This document shows positions 6,233-12,356 of a stretch of DNA of 24,176 nucleotides, piece by piece. A program made the position numbers and the translations under genes. Position 1 is the first letter of the stretch. Every line of letters starts with the position of its first letter. Below the pieces are notes generated by a model. The model saw only the letters and a program-made list of their open reading frames with translations, was not told where the DNA came from and ran no database searches. The DNA comes from a virus, in the IMG/VR virus record IMGVR_UViG_3300046459_000177, positions 1 through 24,176 of that record. One strand, 5' to 3'.

Positions 6233-6418
6233 TTACGCTGCGCAGCGCGGGCAGTAGCGCTCGCCCACGTGAGCAATAAGTGCGCCGAGAAGGTCGCCGC
6301 CGTGGTTGGCGGTCATGGCGTCGAGCACGGCGGCGTAGTCGGCGTTGTCGGCTTCGATGGCGGCGCGGGCGGCGGCGTCACGGGCGGCGGCGGTGGCGGT
6401 GGCGGTGGTGTTTGTCAT
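6233..6418 (-). CDS. Small Ala-rich protein, 61 aa, C-terminal CPRC
   Basis: The ATG at 6418 sits six bases after the -10 of class I site B with no Shine-Dalgarno sequence, so a leaderless transcript is expected. The N-terminus MTNTTATATAAARDAAARAA copies the start of the zinc-finger gene at 5594, as part of a duplicated promoter-start cassette. The body is helical and the protein ends RYCPRCAA, a single CxxC pair. It could be a remnant produced by duplication, but the intact frame, promoter and terminator suggest it is expressed. Function unknown. Confidence 0.65.
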   Translation of the reverse strand: MTNTTATATAAARDAAARAAIEADNADYAAVLDAMTANHGGDLLGALIAHVGERYCPRCAA

Positions 6419-6424
6419 GTACTT

Positions 6425-6453
6425 AGCTTAGCTACGTAAGACGCCTTACGCAA
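6425..6453 (-). promoter_or_regulatory. Class I promoter/operator B
   Basis: TTGCGT, 17 bases, TAAGCT, then six bases to the ATG at 6418. The palindrome is TGCGTAAG-GCGT-CTTACGTA, one base short of perfect. Confidence 0.8.
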
Positions 6454-6455
6454 GT

Positions 6456-6463
6456 GTTTAAAC
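6456..6463. other. GTTTAAAC palindrome
   Basis: Between the terminator after the DUF2637-like gene and promoter B; flanking bases extend the symmetry (TGTTTAAACA). Confidence 0.85.
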
Positions 6464-6467
6464 ACAG

Positions 6468-6497
6468 AAAAGCCCGCCCAGTTTCGGGCGGGCCTTT
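6468..6497 (-). terminator. Intrinsic terminator after the DUF2637-like gene
   Basis: A nine- to ten-pair GC stem with loop GTTTC or GAAAC, followed by TTTTCTG on the minus strand. Confidence 0.8.
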
Positions 6498-6508
6498 CCG
6501 GGCGGTGC

Positions 6509-7453
6509 TTAGGCGGCGTCAGAGACGGTCGCCAGTGCGTCGCGCACCTCGACACGCGGGATGTTCAGAGCGGCGGCACCCTGCGCAATCGTCAGGTCGG
6601 GGTTTTCGTCCTTGAGGTTCAAGAACAGTTGCCGGGTTTCGCTCATGTTCCGCTTGCGGTCGGCCTCGGGGGCGGTCGCCTCCAGTGCAGACCGGAGCGT
6701 CCAGCGCTTAATACCGAGCTTGTCGGCGGCTTGCTCCTGCGTGATGCTCGGGTCAGCTTTTACGAGCGCCTCGTAGAGGCGGCGGGTTTCGGCGGCCGGG
6801 CGGGGTGCAGTCGACGTAATGGCGGGCTCGGCGGCCGAGGCGGGAGCGCTGGCGTTGCTCGGGGCGGCCGACGCCATGCGGTCGTGAAGCTCCGCCACGC
6901 GGGCGGGCGGCGTGATGTCGACCGGGCGGGCGGGCATGGGCGGCGTGTAGGCGTACGGGTCGGCCGGGGGCGTGTACGGGGCGGGCACCGTGGCGGGGGC
7001 GTCCTCTTCGGTCATCGTTAGGCGGCGCTTGCCGGTGACGAGCAGGGCGGCAGTTGCGCCGAGCATGAGACCGTCAATGCCAATAGGGCCGATCACGTGC
7101 ACGATGGCGTCTTCGCCGTAGTACGCGAGCAGTCCCGAGGCGTGGTTGTAGCTCACGATCGCGGTAACGGCCGCGACTGGCAGCGTGGCGACGAAGCGAA
7201 GCACGCCCATCCAGAAGCCCTTAGGCCAGGCAACGCGGGACATGACCTCTACGGCCAGGAACAGGAACACGGGCCAGAGCACCGACGAGATCACCTTGCC
7301 CGCCATCGGTTGCCAGTCGGCAAGCGCGCCGGTCGGCGGGATGTACGAGTGTGCGATGTTCGCGGCGATAGACGCGGCACCCGCCACTACCAGAGTGGCG
7401 TACGCCCAGCCTCGGCCCGCTGTAGCGGCCTTGTAGGCGGTTAGCTTGCTCAT
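6509..7453 (-). CDS. DUF2637-like membrane protein with two C-terminal HTH motifs, 314 aa
   Basis: The N-terminal half has four hydrophobic segments at roughly 15-35, 52-72, 84-104 and 118-140, arranged as in DUF2637 (SpdB-like) proteins of actinobacterial plasmids and phages. A Pro/Ala linker (about 150-220) leads to two helix-turn-helix-like repeats: ITQEQAADKLGIKRWTLRSA and LTIAQGAAALNIPRVEVRDA. The layout predicts a membrane-tethered protein with its DNA-binding end in the cytoplasm. Start ATG at 7453 with AAGGAG eight bases upstream. A hairpin containing a class I-type palindrome lies in its leader. Known SpdB relatives are linked to plasmid spread; in a phage, regulation or DNA positioning at the membrane is a guess. 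Confidence 0.8.
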   Translation of the reverse strand: MSKLTAYKAATAGRGWAYATLVVAGAASIAANIAHSYIPPTGALADWQPMAGKVISSVLWPVFLFLAVEVMSRVAWPKGFWMGVLRFVATLPVAAVTAIVSYNHASGLLAYYGEDAIVHVIGPIGIDGLMLGATAALLVTGKRRLTMTEEDAPATVPAPYTPPADPYAYTPPMPARPVDITPPARVAELHDRMASAAPSNASAPASAAEPAITSTAPRPAAETRRLYEALVKADPSITQEQAADKLGIKRWTLRSALEATAPEADRKRNMSETRQLFLNLKDENPDLTIAQGAAALNIPRVEVRDALATVSDAA

Positions 7454-7498
7454 TGTGTCTCCTTACTAGGGTCTGCTGGTTTAGGCGCTCTCCGTGGC

Positions 7499-7538
7499 GC
7501 TGGGCGCTGCGTATGGCTTCGTACGCAACGCGCCCAGC
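7499..7538 (-). promoter_or_regulatory. Hairpin containing a class I-type palindrome (site F)
   Basis: TGCGTA-N8-TACGCA is nested inside outer arms GCTGGGCGC/GCGCCCAGC, giving about 15 pairs in total. On the minus strand the left half reads TTGCGT as in the class I promoters, but no good -10 follows. It may be an operator, a terminator without U-run, or both. It lies between the metallopeptidase stop and the DUF2637-like gene. Confidence 0.55.
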
Positions 7539-7546
7539 GTGCCGGA

Positions 7547-8329
7547 TCACGCGACGTTCATAACCTCTTTGTTGCACGGGCAGATCGGGGCTCCGTGAGC
7601 CTCCAAGTGCACGCGCGACGTGCGCGCGATGTAACCGCAGTCGGGGCACTCGCACTTCACCATGCGGGTTGTCTGCTTCTTCGGGCCGTCCGCACCGTTG
7701 CCCGCCGAGATTTGGCCGTGCGGGTACGCGCCGAGAAGTGCGGCCATGTCGGCGAGCTTCGCGGTCATCTCGTCGCCCGCCTGCGTGGCAGTCAGCTTGC
7801 CCTCTAGACCGAGGCGGCGGGCCATCTTGGCGAAGTCGCCCTTGTGTCCGCTCTGGCAGTCGTCGACCGCGTGCACCAGCTCGTGCGCGAGGGTTTCGAG
7901 CACCTGCTTGTGGTTCATGAGCACGGGCGAGATGAAGACCTGCGCCACCTTGTCGGCCGTCGCCAGCGTCGGCCAGCACTGCCCGATCGTCTTGTTTTTG
8001 CGGCCACTGCCACCAGGCCAGCCGACCGAGACGCGCACGGCCGGGATCGTGCGGCCAATCTCGGCGAACATCGGGCGGAACTGCTCGACGGCGGCTACGA
8101 GCCACTCCTCGCGGGTCGCGTACGGCTCGGGGGCTTCGGTGTACTGCGGCCGGGCGGCGTCAATGGCAATCGCCTCGGCGTGGTCGCCCTCCACGGTGCG
8201 GCCATCCACGAGCCACTGGCCGGTCTGCTTCGCCTCTGCGAGGAGGATCTGCTCGCACGGTGGGCAGTCGTAGAGCATTCCGGGCTCGTGCGGGTAGTCA
8301 ACGTGGGCGGCGGTGTCGTAGTTCGGCAT
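7547..8329 (-). CDS. SprT-like zinc metallopeptidase, 260 aa
   Basis: The catalytic motif HELVH is at residues 149-153 (LETLAHELVHAVDD), followed by a histidine at 162 (GHKGDF), the usual third zinc ligand of SprT/WLM-type peptidases. Cys pairs at both ends (CPPC near 22; CECPDC at 226-231 and CPC at 250-252) suggest zinc ribbons. SprT and Spartan relatives cleave DNA-bound or crosslinked proteins; many actinophages carry such a gene of untested role. The frame opens upstream to 8407 but the ATG at 8329 has GAGGAGG seven bases before it. Class I site C lies at 8371-8399. It is followed by the DUF2637-like gene, probably on the same transcript. Confidence 0.85.
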   Translation of the reverse strand: MPNYDTAAHVDYPHEPGMLYDCPPCEQILLAEAKQTGQWLVDGRTVEGDHAEAIAIDAARPQYTEAPEPYATREEWLVAAVEQFRPMFAEIGRTIPAVRVSVGWPGGSGRKNKTIGQCWPTLATADKVAQVFISPVLMNHKQVLETLAHELVHAVDDCQSGHKGDFAKMARRLGLEGKLTATQAGDEMTAKLADMAALLGAYPHGQISAGNGADGPKKQTTRMVKCECPDCGYIARTSRVHLEAHGAPICPCNKEVMNVA

Positions 8330-8362
8330 TTGCGTGCCTCCTCGGGCGGGGTGTTCGGGGGT

Positions 8363-8370
8363 GTTTAAAC
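8363..8370. other. GTTTAAAC palindrome at a predicted transcription start
   Basis: Directly follows the -10 of site C, so it would span the expected +1. Confidence 0.85.
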
Positions 8371-8399
8371 AATCTAGCACCGTAAGAAGTCGTACGCAA
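8371..8399 (-). promoter_or_regulatory. Class I promoter/operator C
   Basis: TTGCGT, 17 bases, TAGATT on the minus strand, with a half-conserved palindrome (TGCGTACG-ACTT-CTTACGGT). It drives the metallopeptidase gene, which has a normal leader and Shine-Dalgarno sequence. Confidence 0.7.
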
Positions 8400-8408
8400 C
8401 TGCACACG

Positions 8409-8439
8409 AAAAAAGCCCCGCCAACAGGGACGGGGCTTT
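8409..8439 (-). terminator. Intrinsic terminator after the secreted-peptide gene
   Basis: Stem AAAGCCCCGTCCC/GGCGGGGCTTT with six T residues after it on the minus strand. Confidence 0.85.
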
Positions 8440-8452
8440 GATCGGGCCGAGG

Positions 8453-8695
8453 TTACGGGCGCTTAATCGGCATGATCGCCGTGTGCAGAACGCCGGTCGG
8501 GGTCGGGCACGCCGACGGGAACAGATTGCAACGGTTGATCGGCATGATCGCCGTGTGCAGGGGCGACGGGCGGTACAGCGTGCGAGTCGGGCTGCTCGGC
8601 GCAGCGTTCGCGGCGGCCGAGAGACCGACGACGGAAACTGCGACCGTGGCGACTGCGACGAAACTAGCGGCGGCAAGTGCTACGTGACTCTTCAC
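8453..8695 (-). CDS. Small secreted protein with repeated LHTAIMPI(N/K)R motif, 80 aa
   Basis: The GTG start at 8695 has AAGGAG nine bases upstream. Residues 1-31 form a clear signal peptide: Lys2, a hydrophobic core (VALAAASFVAVATVAVSVVG) and ANA before the likely cut. The mature part of about 49 residues contains LHTAIMPINR (46-55) and LHTAIMPIKR (70-79, one residue from the C-terminus), separated by a loop with two cysteines (C56, C63) that could form a disulfide. It follows the second sigma-factor gene and ends in a strong terminator. A signalling peptide, a surface or exclusion factor, or a lysis accessory are all possible; no homologue comes to mind. Confidence 0.75.
   Translation of the reverse strand: MKSHVALAAASFVAVATVAVSVVGLSAAANAAPSSPTRTLYRPSPLHTAIMPINRCNLFPSACPTPTGVLHTAIMPIKRP
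8466..8560. repeat. Two identical 23-base repeats inside the secreted-peptide gene
   Basis: Positions 8466-8488 and 8538-8560 are identical, 72 bases (24 codons) apart and in frame; they encode the core of the two LHTAIMPI(N/K)R units. Identity at silent positions suggests recent duplication or gene conversion. Confidence 0.8.
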
Positions 8696-8784
8696 TGCGT
8701 GTGGCTCCTTACGGTTGGTTGCGTAAAACGTAGCACGCGCGGCACACAGACGGCGCGTAGTTGTCTGATAGGCGACGGGCGGCG

Positions 8785-9318
8785 TTACGCCAGTGCGCCG
8801 ACTAGAGCAGTCGCAAGCGCGGGCCGTAGACGGCGCGACCAGGCGGTAGACAGCCCGCCGACGGACATGCCGAGCGACCGGGCGACCTCGGCCTGCGGCC
8901 GGTCTTTCATGTAGTGCTCGGTCACGTAGGCGCGCTCCCAGGACTGGAGCCCTTCGAGCACTGCGGCCACGGCCTCGCGTAGGTCGATCTCGGCGGCGTG
9001 GTCGGCCACTTCGTCGCCCTCGTCGGCCGGGTCTAGCGACTCCGTGTTGGCGGCCGTTAGGGGCTCTTTGCGACCCTGCGTGCTCGGCTCACCAGTGAAG
9101 CGGCGGCCTCGGGTCACGTCGAGCACTGCGCGGCGGGCCACGACGGTTAGCAGCCCGTCAAGCGGGCGCGGGTCGTCGCCGTGCGCTTCGATCGCTTGCC
9201 ATACCGCGATACGCGCTTCTTGTGCGGCGTCGTCGCGCAGGCCGGGCCGGACCCGCTCGGCCGCCATAAGGCGGATAAGCGGGTCCATGCGGGCCAGATG
9301 CTCGTTAACGAGCGTCAC
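8785..9318 (-). CDS. Sigma-70 family factor 2 (short, regions 2 and 4), 177 aa
   Basis: Residues about 10-70 resemble sigma region 2: MDPLIRLMAAERVRPGLRDD, then AAQEARIAVWQAIEAHG (the core-binding helix) and VVARRAVLDVTRGRRF (-10 recognition helix). A linker of about 40 mostly acidic residues leads to region 4 at about 120-177: LQSWERAYVTEHYMKDRPQA, VARSLGMSVGGLSTAWSRRL, an HTH. The size and two-domain build are like ECF sigma factors. The GTG at 9318 overlaps the stop of the 50-residue gene (GTGA), so the two are coupled. The unit is preceded by class II site 4. It could redirect host RNA polymerase; a DNA-binding regulator without sigma activity is the alternative. Confidence 0.8.
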   Translation of the reverse strand: MTLVNEHLARMDPLIRLMAAERVRPGLRDDAAQEARIAVWQAIEAHGDDPRPLDGLLTVVARRAVLDVTRGRRFTGEPSTQGRKEPLTAANTESLDPADEGDEVADHAAEIDLREAVAAVLEGLQSWERAYVTEHYMKDRPQAEVARSLGMSVGGLSTAWSRRLRPALATALVGALA

Positions 9319-9467
9319 CGCTTCGTGCCGGGGCGAGCCGGAAGGCCGTAGACGGTCTCGCGGAAGCTAGCGGCGTTCAAGGCGTCGACCTCGTCGCGCT
9401 CCTCGAAGGTCAGGAACTCGTAAGCGTCGCCCTCGGGCGCGTCAGCGTCGTATCCGAACTCGTTCAT
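9315..9467 (-). CDS. Small acidic protein, 50 aa, coupled to sigma factor 2
   Basis: The ATG at 9467 follows AAGGAGCCCCAA, a good Shine-Dalgarno sequence. The product, MNEFGYDADAPEGDAYEFLT at the start and LPARPGTKR at the end, has an acidic N-terminus and a helix around FEERDEVDALNAASF. Its stop overlaps the GTG of the sigma-like gene. A small acidic protein encoded immediately before and coupled to a sigma factor is a possible anti-sigma or partner, but this is inference from position only. Class II site 4 lies 31 bases upstream. Confidence 0.7.
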   Translation of the reverse strand: MNEFGYDADAPEGDAYEFLTFEERDEVDALNAASFRETVYGLPARPGTKR

Positions 9468-9497
9468 TTGGGGCTCCTTCGTTTGGTTAGTTGCTCA

Positions 9498-9526
9498 GTA
9501 ATGGGCCAGCGGTGCACGCGCTGTAC
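9498..9526 (-). promoter_or_regulatory. Class II promoter-like site 4
   Basis: Reads GTACAGC, 11 bases, TGGCCCATTAC on the minus strand, upstream of the 50-residue gene and sigma factor 2. A class I-like palindrome (9529-9556) abuts it. Confidence 0.7.
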
Positions 9527-9528
9527 AC

Positions 9529-9556
9529 CGCTAGCCCGTACGACTTCTTACGCACC
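9529..9556 (-). promoter_or_regulatory. Class I-like site H, overlapping the stop of sigma factor 1
   Basis: Minus strand TGCGTAAG-AAGT-CGTACGGG followed by TAGCGG at a 16-base spacing. Its core (CGTAAGAAGTCGTACG) is the same as in site C but in opposite orientation. Imperfect; possibly only an operator. Confidence 0.4.
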
Positions 9557-10309
9557 GAGCGCAGTACGCATCTTGCCGAGTGCGCGCTGCCGCGTGCGCT
9601 GCGTCTGTACGCGACCCATGCCGAGGCGGTTGCCTACCTCTTCGTCGTGCAAGGGCTCGGGGTCGGTGAAGCCGTAGCCCATGCGGCACACGTCGCGCTC
9701 CACTGGCGCTACGGCCTTAAAGGCGAGATCGCACATGATGCGGTCGTTAACGTCGGTGATCTCTTGCTCGCTCGTGAGGTTGCCGAGCGTGTCGTAGAGC
9801 GCGTCGCCCTTCGCCTCTAGCGCCCGCTCAAGCGAGGTAACCGAGCTAAGCGAGGTAAGGACGGCGAGCAGGGTATCCGGGCGCATGTCGTATTGCGGGG
9901 CGATGCGCATTGCCTCGTCTACGTCGCCCTCGGCGTGGGAGAGGATGCCGAGCGCCCGCTTGAGCGTGCGAGACGGGATCGTAAAGCCGCCCGTCGTGTC
10001 GGCCGTCGTGTCGGCCATGCACTCGGCCAGCGTCTCGCGCATGGTCGAGCTGAGCCGGTCAGAGCTTGCCGGGTCGAAGCGCTTAATGGCGGTCATGAGT
10101 GCGATCACGGCGGCCTGCTGGGCGTCGTCGCGGTCGAGCACGCCCCGGAACTTGGCGACGGCCTTACGGAGCACGGGCACGTACGCGGCGAACAGACGGA
10201 GCGTGGCGGCCTCGTCGCCAACCTTCGCGGCGGCAATGAGCGCAGTCTCTTCGGCGGCGTCGGTGACGGGTGCGGGGTCGGCGGTCCAAATCGTTGCAAA
10301 AGCAGACAT
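9548..10309 (-). CDS. Sigma-70 family factor 1, 253 aa
   Basis: Residues about 18-85 resemble region 2 (EETALIAAAKVGDEAATLRL, FAAYVPVLRKAVAKFRGVLD, then DDAQQAAVIALMTAIKRFDP); the RFDP motif is typical of sigma region 2. A middle region of about 110 residues could replace region 3. The C-terminal part (VERDVCRMGYGFTDPEPLHD, EEVGNRLGMGRVQTQRTRQR, ALGKMRTAL) is a region 4 HTH. The ATG at 10309 has GGAGG six bases upstream, better than the ATG at 10327. Class I site D and a terminator-like hairpin lie in the leader. Likely role: redirect host RNA polymerase to phage promoters, with the class II sites as candidate targets. I cannot tell from sequence which of the two sigma-like proteins reads them. 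Confidence 0.8.
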   Translation of the reverse strand: MSAFATIWTADPAPVTDAAEETALIAAAKVGDEAATLRLFAAYVPVLRKAVAKFRGVLDRDDAQQAAVIALMTAIKRFDPASSDRLSSTMRETLAECMADTTADTTGGFTIPSRTLKRALGILSHAEGDVDEAMRIAPQYDMRPDTLLAVLTSLSSVTSLERALEAKGDALYDTLGNLTSEQEITDVNDRIMCDLAFKAVAPVERDVCRMGYGFTDPEPLHDEEVGNRLGMGRVQTQRTRQRALGKMRTALGA

Positions 10310-10328
10310 GCGAGCCCTCCAGGGCATG

Positions 10329-10356
10329 AAAAGAAACGCCCATGACCAGGCGTTTC
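10329..10356 (-). terminator. Terminator-like hairpin in the leader of sigma factor 1 (possible attenuator)
   Basis: GAAACGCC pairs with GGCGTTTC around an 8-base loop and is followed on the minus strand by TTTT, between promoter D and the Shine-Dalgarno sequence. Transcripts from D must pass it to express the gene. Confidence 0.65.
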
Positions 10357-10389
10357 GAACGGGTGTTCTGTGCGTTTGTCAGCTAGGCG

Positions 10390-10419
10390 ACCGTAGCTCG
10401 CGTAAAACTTCTTACGCAA
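10390..10419 (-). promoter_or_regulatory. Class I promoter/operator D
   Basis: TTGCGT, 18 bases, TACGGT on the minus strand, with palindrome TTGCGTAAGAAGTTTTACGCGA. About 80 bases before the start of sigma factor 1. Confidence 0.65.
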
Positions 10420-10447
10420 GTCTCTGACCAGGGAATGTGAAAGACAA

Positions 10448-10481
10448 CACAGCCCCGACCTGCGAAAAGGCCGGGGCTGTG
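10448..10481. terminator. Strong hairpin after the DNA polymerase unit
   Basis: CACAGCCCCG pairs perfectly with CGGGGCTGTG (ten pairs) with a partly paired inner loop. TTGTCTTTC follows on the minus strand and CTTGTGTGT on the plus strand. It separates the gene ending at 10519 from promoter D. Confidence 0.75.
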
Positions 10482-10518
10482 CTTGTGTGTCCGTTATTCA
10501 GTTAGGCGTGCGAGGCGC

Positions 10519-11985
10519 TTAGTGCTGCCAGTGGTCGTTATCCGGGTTGTGCGAGTGCCCGAAGTCAGAGTGACATGCGTCGTAGACGGGCGTGCCTGCG
10601 TCGTCGTCGCCGGGCGCTACTGCCGGGTCGGTAAGCGGGTCGGGGGTCGGCGCGTCGCCCTCGGGGGGTGCCGGGGCGTCCGTGTCGGTACCAGGGTCGG
10701 GTGTCGCCGGGTCGACCTCGGGCGCAGGGGCCACGGTCGGCGGTGCCGGGTCGACCTCGGGGGCAGTGTCTACCGGAGCCGGGTCGGTCGTCGGCGGTGC
10801 CGGGTCGACCTCGGGTGCCGGGTCAGTTGCCGGGGGTGCCGGGTCGGTTGCGGGCGGCGCGGGGTCCGACACAACGGGCGGCGCGTCGGTCGTGGGCGGC
10901 GGTACGAGGATCGGAATAAGGATCGGGGGCACGGGGTCGGTAGGCAGGATTAGCCCGCCGTCGGCCGATGTAGGGGCCTTGCCGGTGAGGATCGCTTGCA
11001 CCGCGTTCTGCACCGACGGCGGCAGCGTGATCGCAGAGGCCAGCATCGGCCCACTCGACGGCCGGGCGGGCTCGGGGAGCAGCCCCATAGCGACGGCGGA
11101 TGCCGTCACGTCGGCCGGGACCATGCCGCCCCCGTGAAGCTCGGTCGCCCACAACTTGACGCGCGCAGGGTCGGTCCCGTAAATCGCCCAGCGCGAGCCC
11201 TGCGTGAGGTTAGGTAAGCGGTCGCTCTGGTCATCCCGGTACGGCGCGAACCAGAACGCCAGCGCGCGAGCGTTCGCAAACACCCGGAGCACGTTCTGCT
11301 CGGGCAAGCCCGTGTCGGGGTTTACGTACGAAAACACAAACGCCAGCGAGTCGGGGCCGACGTACGCCTGTGCGGACAGGTGTAGCCCCTCCTGCGTGAC
11401 ACACGAGGCGGTGAGCGTTAGCGACGGGTCACACAACCACGCCGAGCCGGTCTTGACCTGCTTAAACACTGCGTCATCCCAGGCGTGCGAAGCGCTCGCG
11501 GGCTGCGGCGAGCCCCCGAAGCCCCCGAAGGCAGTCACGCCGACGGCGGCGACGGTTGACACTACGGCCGCCTTACCAACGAACACGCCTACCTTGCGCG
11601 TACGGGTCTGCGGGTCGATGCGCCGGGCACGTCCGACGTAGCGGCGGGGGCGGTCGGCGTAGCCCTGGGCGTCGTCGTCGTCGTCCAGCTCGGCGAACAC
11701 GTCGCCAGTTAGGGCCGCCACGGTCACGGCGGGTATGCCGTGCGCGTCGGCCTCGTCCAGGTCCCAGCCGACGACGTAGCCGGGCAGCGTTGCTACCCAC
11801 TCGCACGTAAGCAACAGGGTTAAGTCGGCCATTGTCTGCGAGAGCAGGTCAACCGAACTTGTGTATCGACGGGCGGGCGCAGCCTCCACGACCTCGAAGC
11901 ACGCGAGTGAAAGAGCGTCCCTGGCAAGCCAGCGCTCGGCGTCGTCGTCGGGCCGCGACTCGCCCGCCAGGAACACTCGTACCAT
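10519..11985 (-). CDS. Membrane-anchored protein: DUF4406-like N-domain, TM helix, Pro-rich tail, 488 aa
   Basis: The ATG at 11985 (MVRVFLAGESR) is preferred to the GTG at 12012 because the first strand fits a domain start and lies five bases after the upstream stop. Residues 1-110 resemble DUF4406, a nucleoside 2-deoxyribosyltransferase-like fold: VFLAGES, a helix, then ADLTLLLTC and GWDLDEADAHGIPAVTV. A basic region (about 120-150) leads to a hydrophobic segment (VGVFVGKAAVVSTVAAVGVT). Then comes an outer domain with two cysteines (WLCDPSLTLTASC) and many aromatic residues, and about 90 residues of Pro/Asp/Thr repeats (PAPEVDPAPPT-type). The end is CHSDFGHSHNPDNDHWQH, His-rich. The inside-out topology is inferred. 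It ends the polymerase operon. Confidence 0.75.
   Translation of the reverse strand: MVRVFLAGESRPDDDAERWLARDALSLACFEVVEAAPARRYTSSVDLLSQTMADLTLLLTCEWVATLPGYVVGWDLDEADAHGIPAVTVAALTGDVFAELDDDDDAQGYADRPRRYVGRARRIDPQTRTRKVGVFVGKAAVVSTVAAVGVTAFGGFGGSPQPASASHAWDDAVFKQVKTGSAWLCDPSLTLTASCVTQEGLHLSAQAYVGPDSLAFVFSYVNPDTGLPEQNVLRVFANARALAFWFAPYRDDQSDRLPNLTQGSRWAIYGTDPARVKLWATELHGGGMVPADVTASAVAMGLLPEPARPSSGPMLASAITLPPSVQNAVQAILTGKAPTSADGGLILPTDPVPPILIPILVPPPTTDAPPVVSDPAPPATDPAPPATDPAPEVDPAPPTTDPAPVDTAPEVDPAPPTVAPAPEVDPATPDPGTDTDAPAPPEGDAPTPDPLTDPAVAPGDDDAGTPVYDACHSDFGHSHNPDNDHWQH
10600..10890. repeat. Low-complexity repeat coding the Pro-rich tail
   Basis: Many short, imperfect units related to GCCGGGTCGACCTCGGGTG encode D-P-A-P-type repeats of the membrane protein. 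Several units are nearly identical, consistent with slippage or unequal exchange. Confidence 0.7.
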
Positions 11986-11990
11986 TTGTC

Positions 11991-12356
11991 TTACTCGCTC
12001 TCGCCGTGCCACTCGTTCAGGGAAACTTCCAGCCCGCGCCGTACACCGCGAACTGCGATAACTGCGCTGCGTAGCAGGTTGCGTGACCTTAACAACTGCT
12101 GTGAGAGATGCAAGCGCCGATCGTCGAGCACCGTGTCTAATACCGGATTCGACCTGCGGTTCTTCTCGCGCTCGGCGGTGTCTTCGCGTGGGCGGGCGAC
12201 CGGAGCCGGCAAAAGGTGCACATCAATAACCGCAGGTAGCACGGCCTCTAAGGCGTCTACCTCCGCGCGGAATAGTTCGAGCAGGTGCGCCATGCGTGGC
12301 GCTTCGGGATCGTCGGCGATGTTGACTACCTGTGACATATCTCTAACATCCCTCAC
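11991..12356 (-). CDS. Hypothetical helical protein, 121 aa
   Basis: The GTG at 12356 overlaps the DNA polymerase stop (GTGA), which favours this start; an ATG at 12338 with GAGGG eleven bases upstream is the alternative and would give 115 residues. Largely helical (MAHLLELFRAEVDALEAVLP) with a basic C-terminal half (DRRLHLSQQLLRSRNLLRSA, VRGVRRGLEV). No motif recognised. Position directly after the polymerase suggests a replication accessory, but that is context only. Confidence 0.7.
   Translation of the reverse strand: MRDVRDMSQVVNIADDPEAPRMAHLLELFRAEVDALEAVLPAVIDVHLLPAPVARPREDTAEREKNRRSNPVLDTVLDDRRLHLSQQLLRSRNLLRSAVIAVRGVRRGLEVSLNEWHGESE

Larger units (their letters stand above)
6395..6498. 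repeat. Duplicated terminator-promoter-start cassette, copy 2
   Basis: Closely similar to 5571-5672; see that entry. Confidence 0.8.

Noticed and set aside
7221-8105. 294-codon minus-strand frame overlapping the metallopeptidase and DUF2637-like genes
   Set aside because: Highly Arg-rich, crosses a hairpin and the gene boundary, and conflicts with two recognised proteins.
10600-10890. CRISPR-like repeat array
   Set aside because: Units are in frame, lack regular spacers and encode a Pro-rich protein tail.
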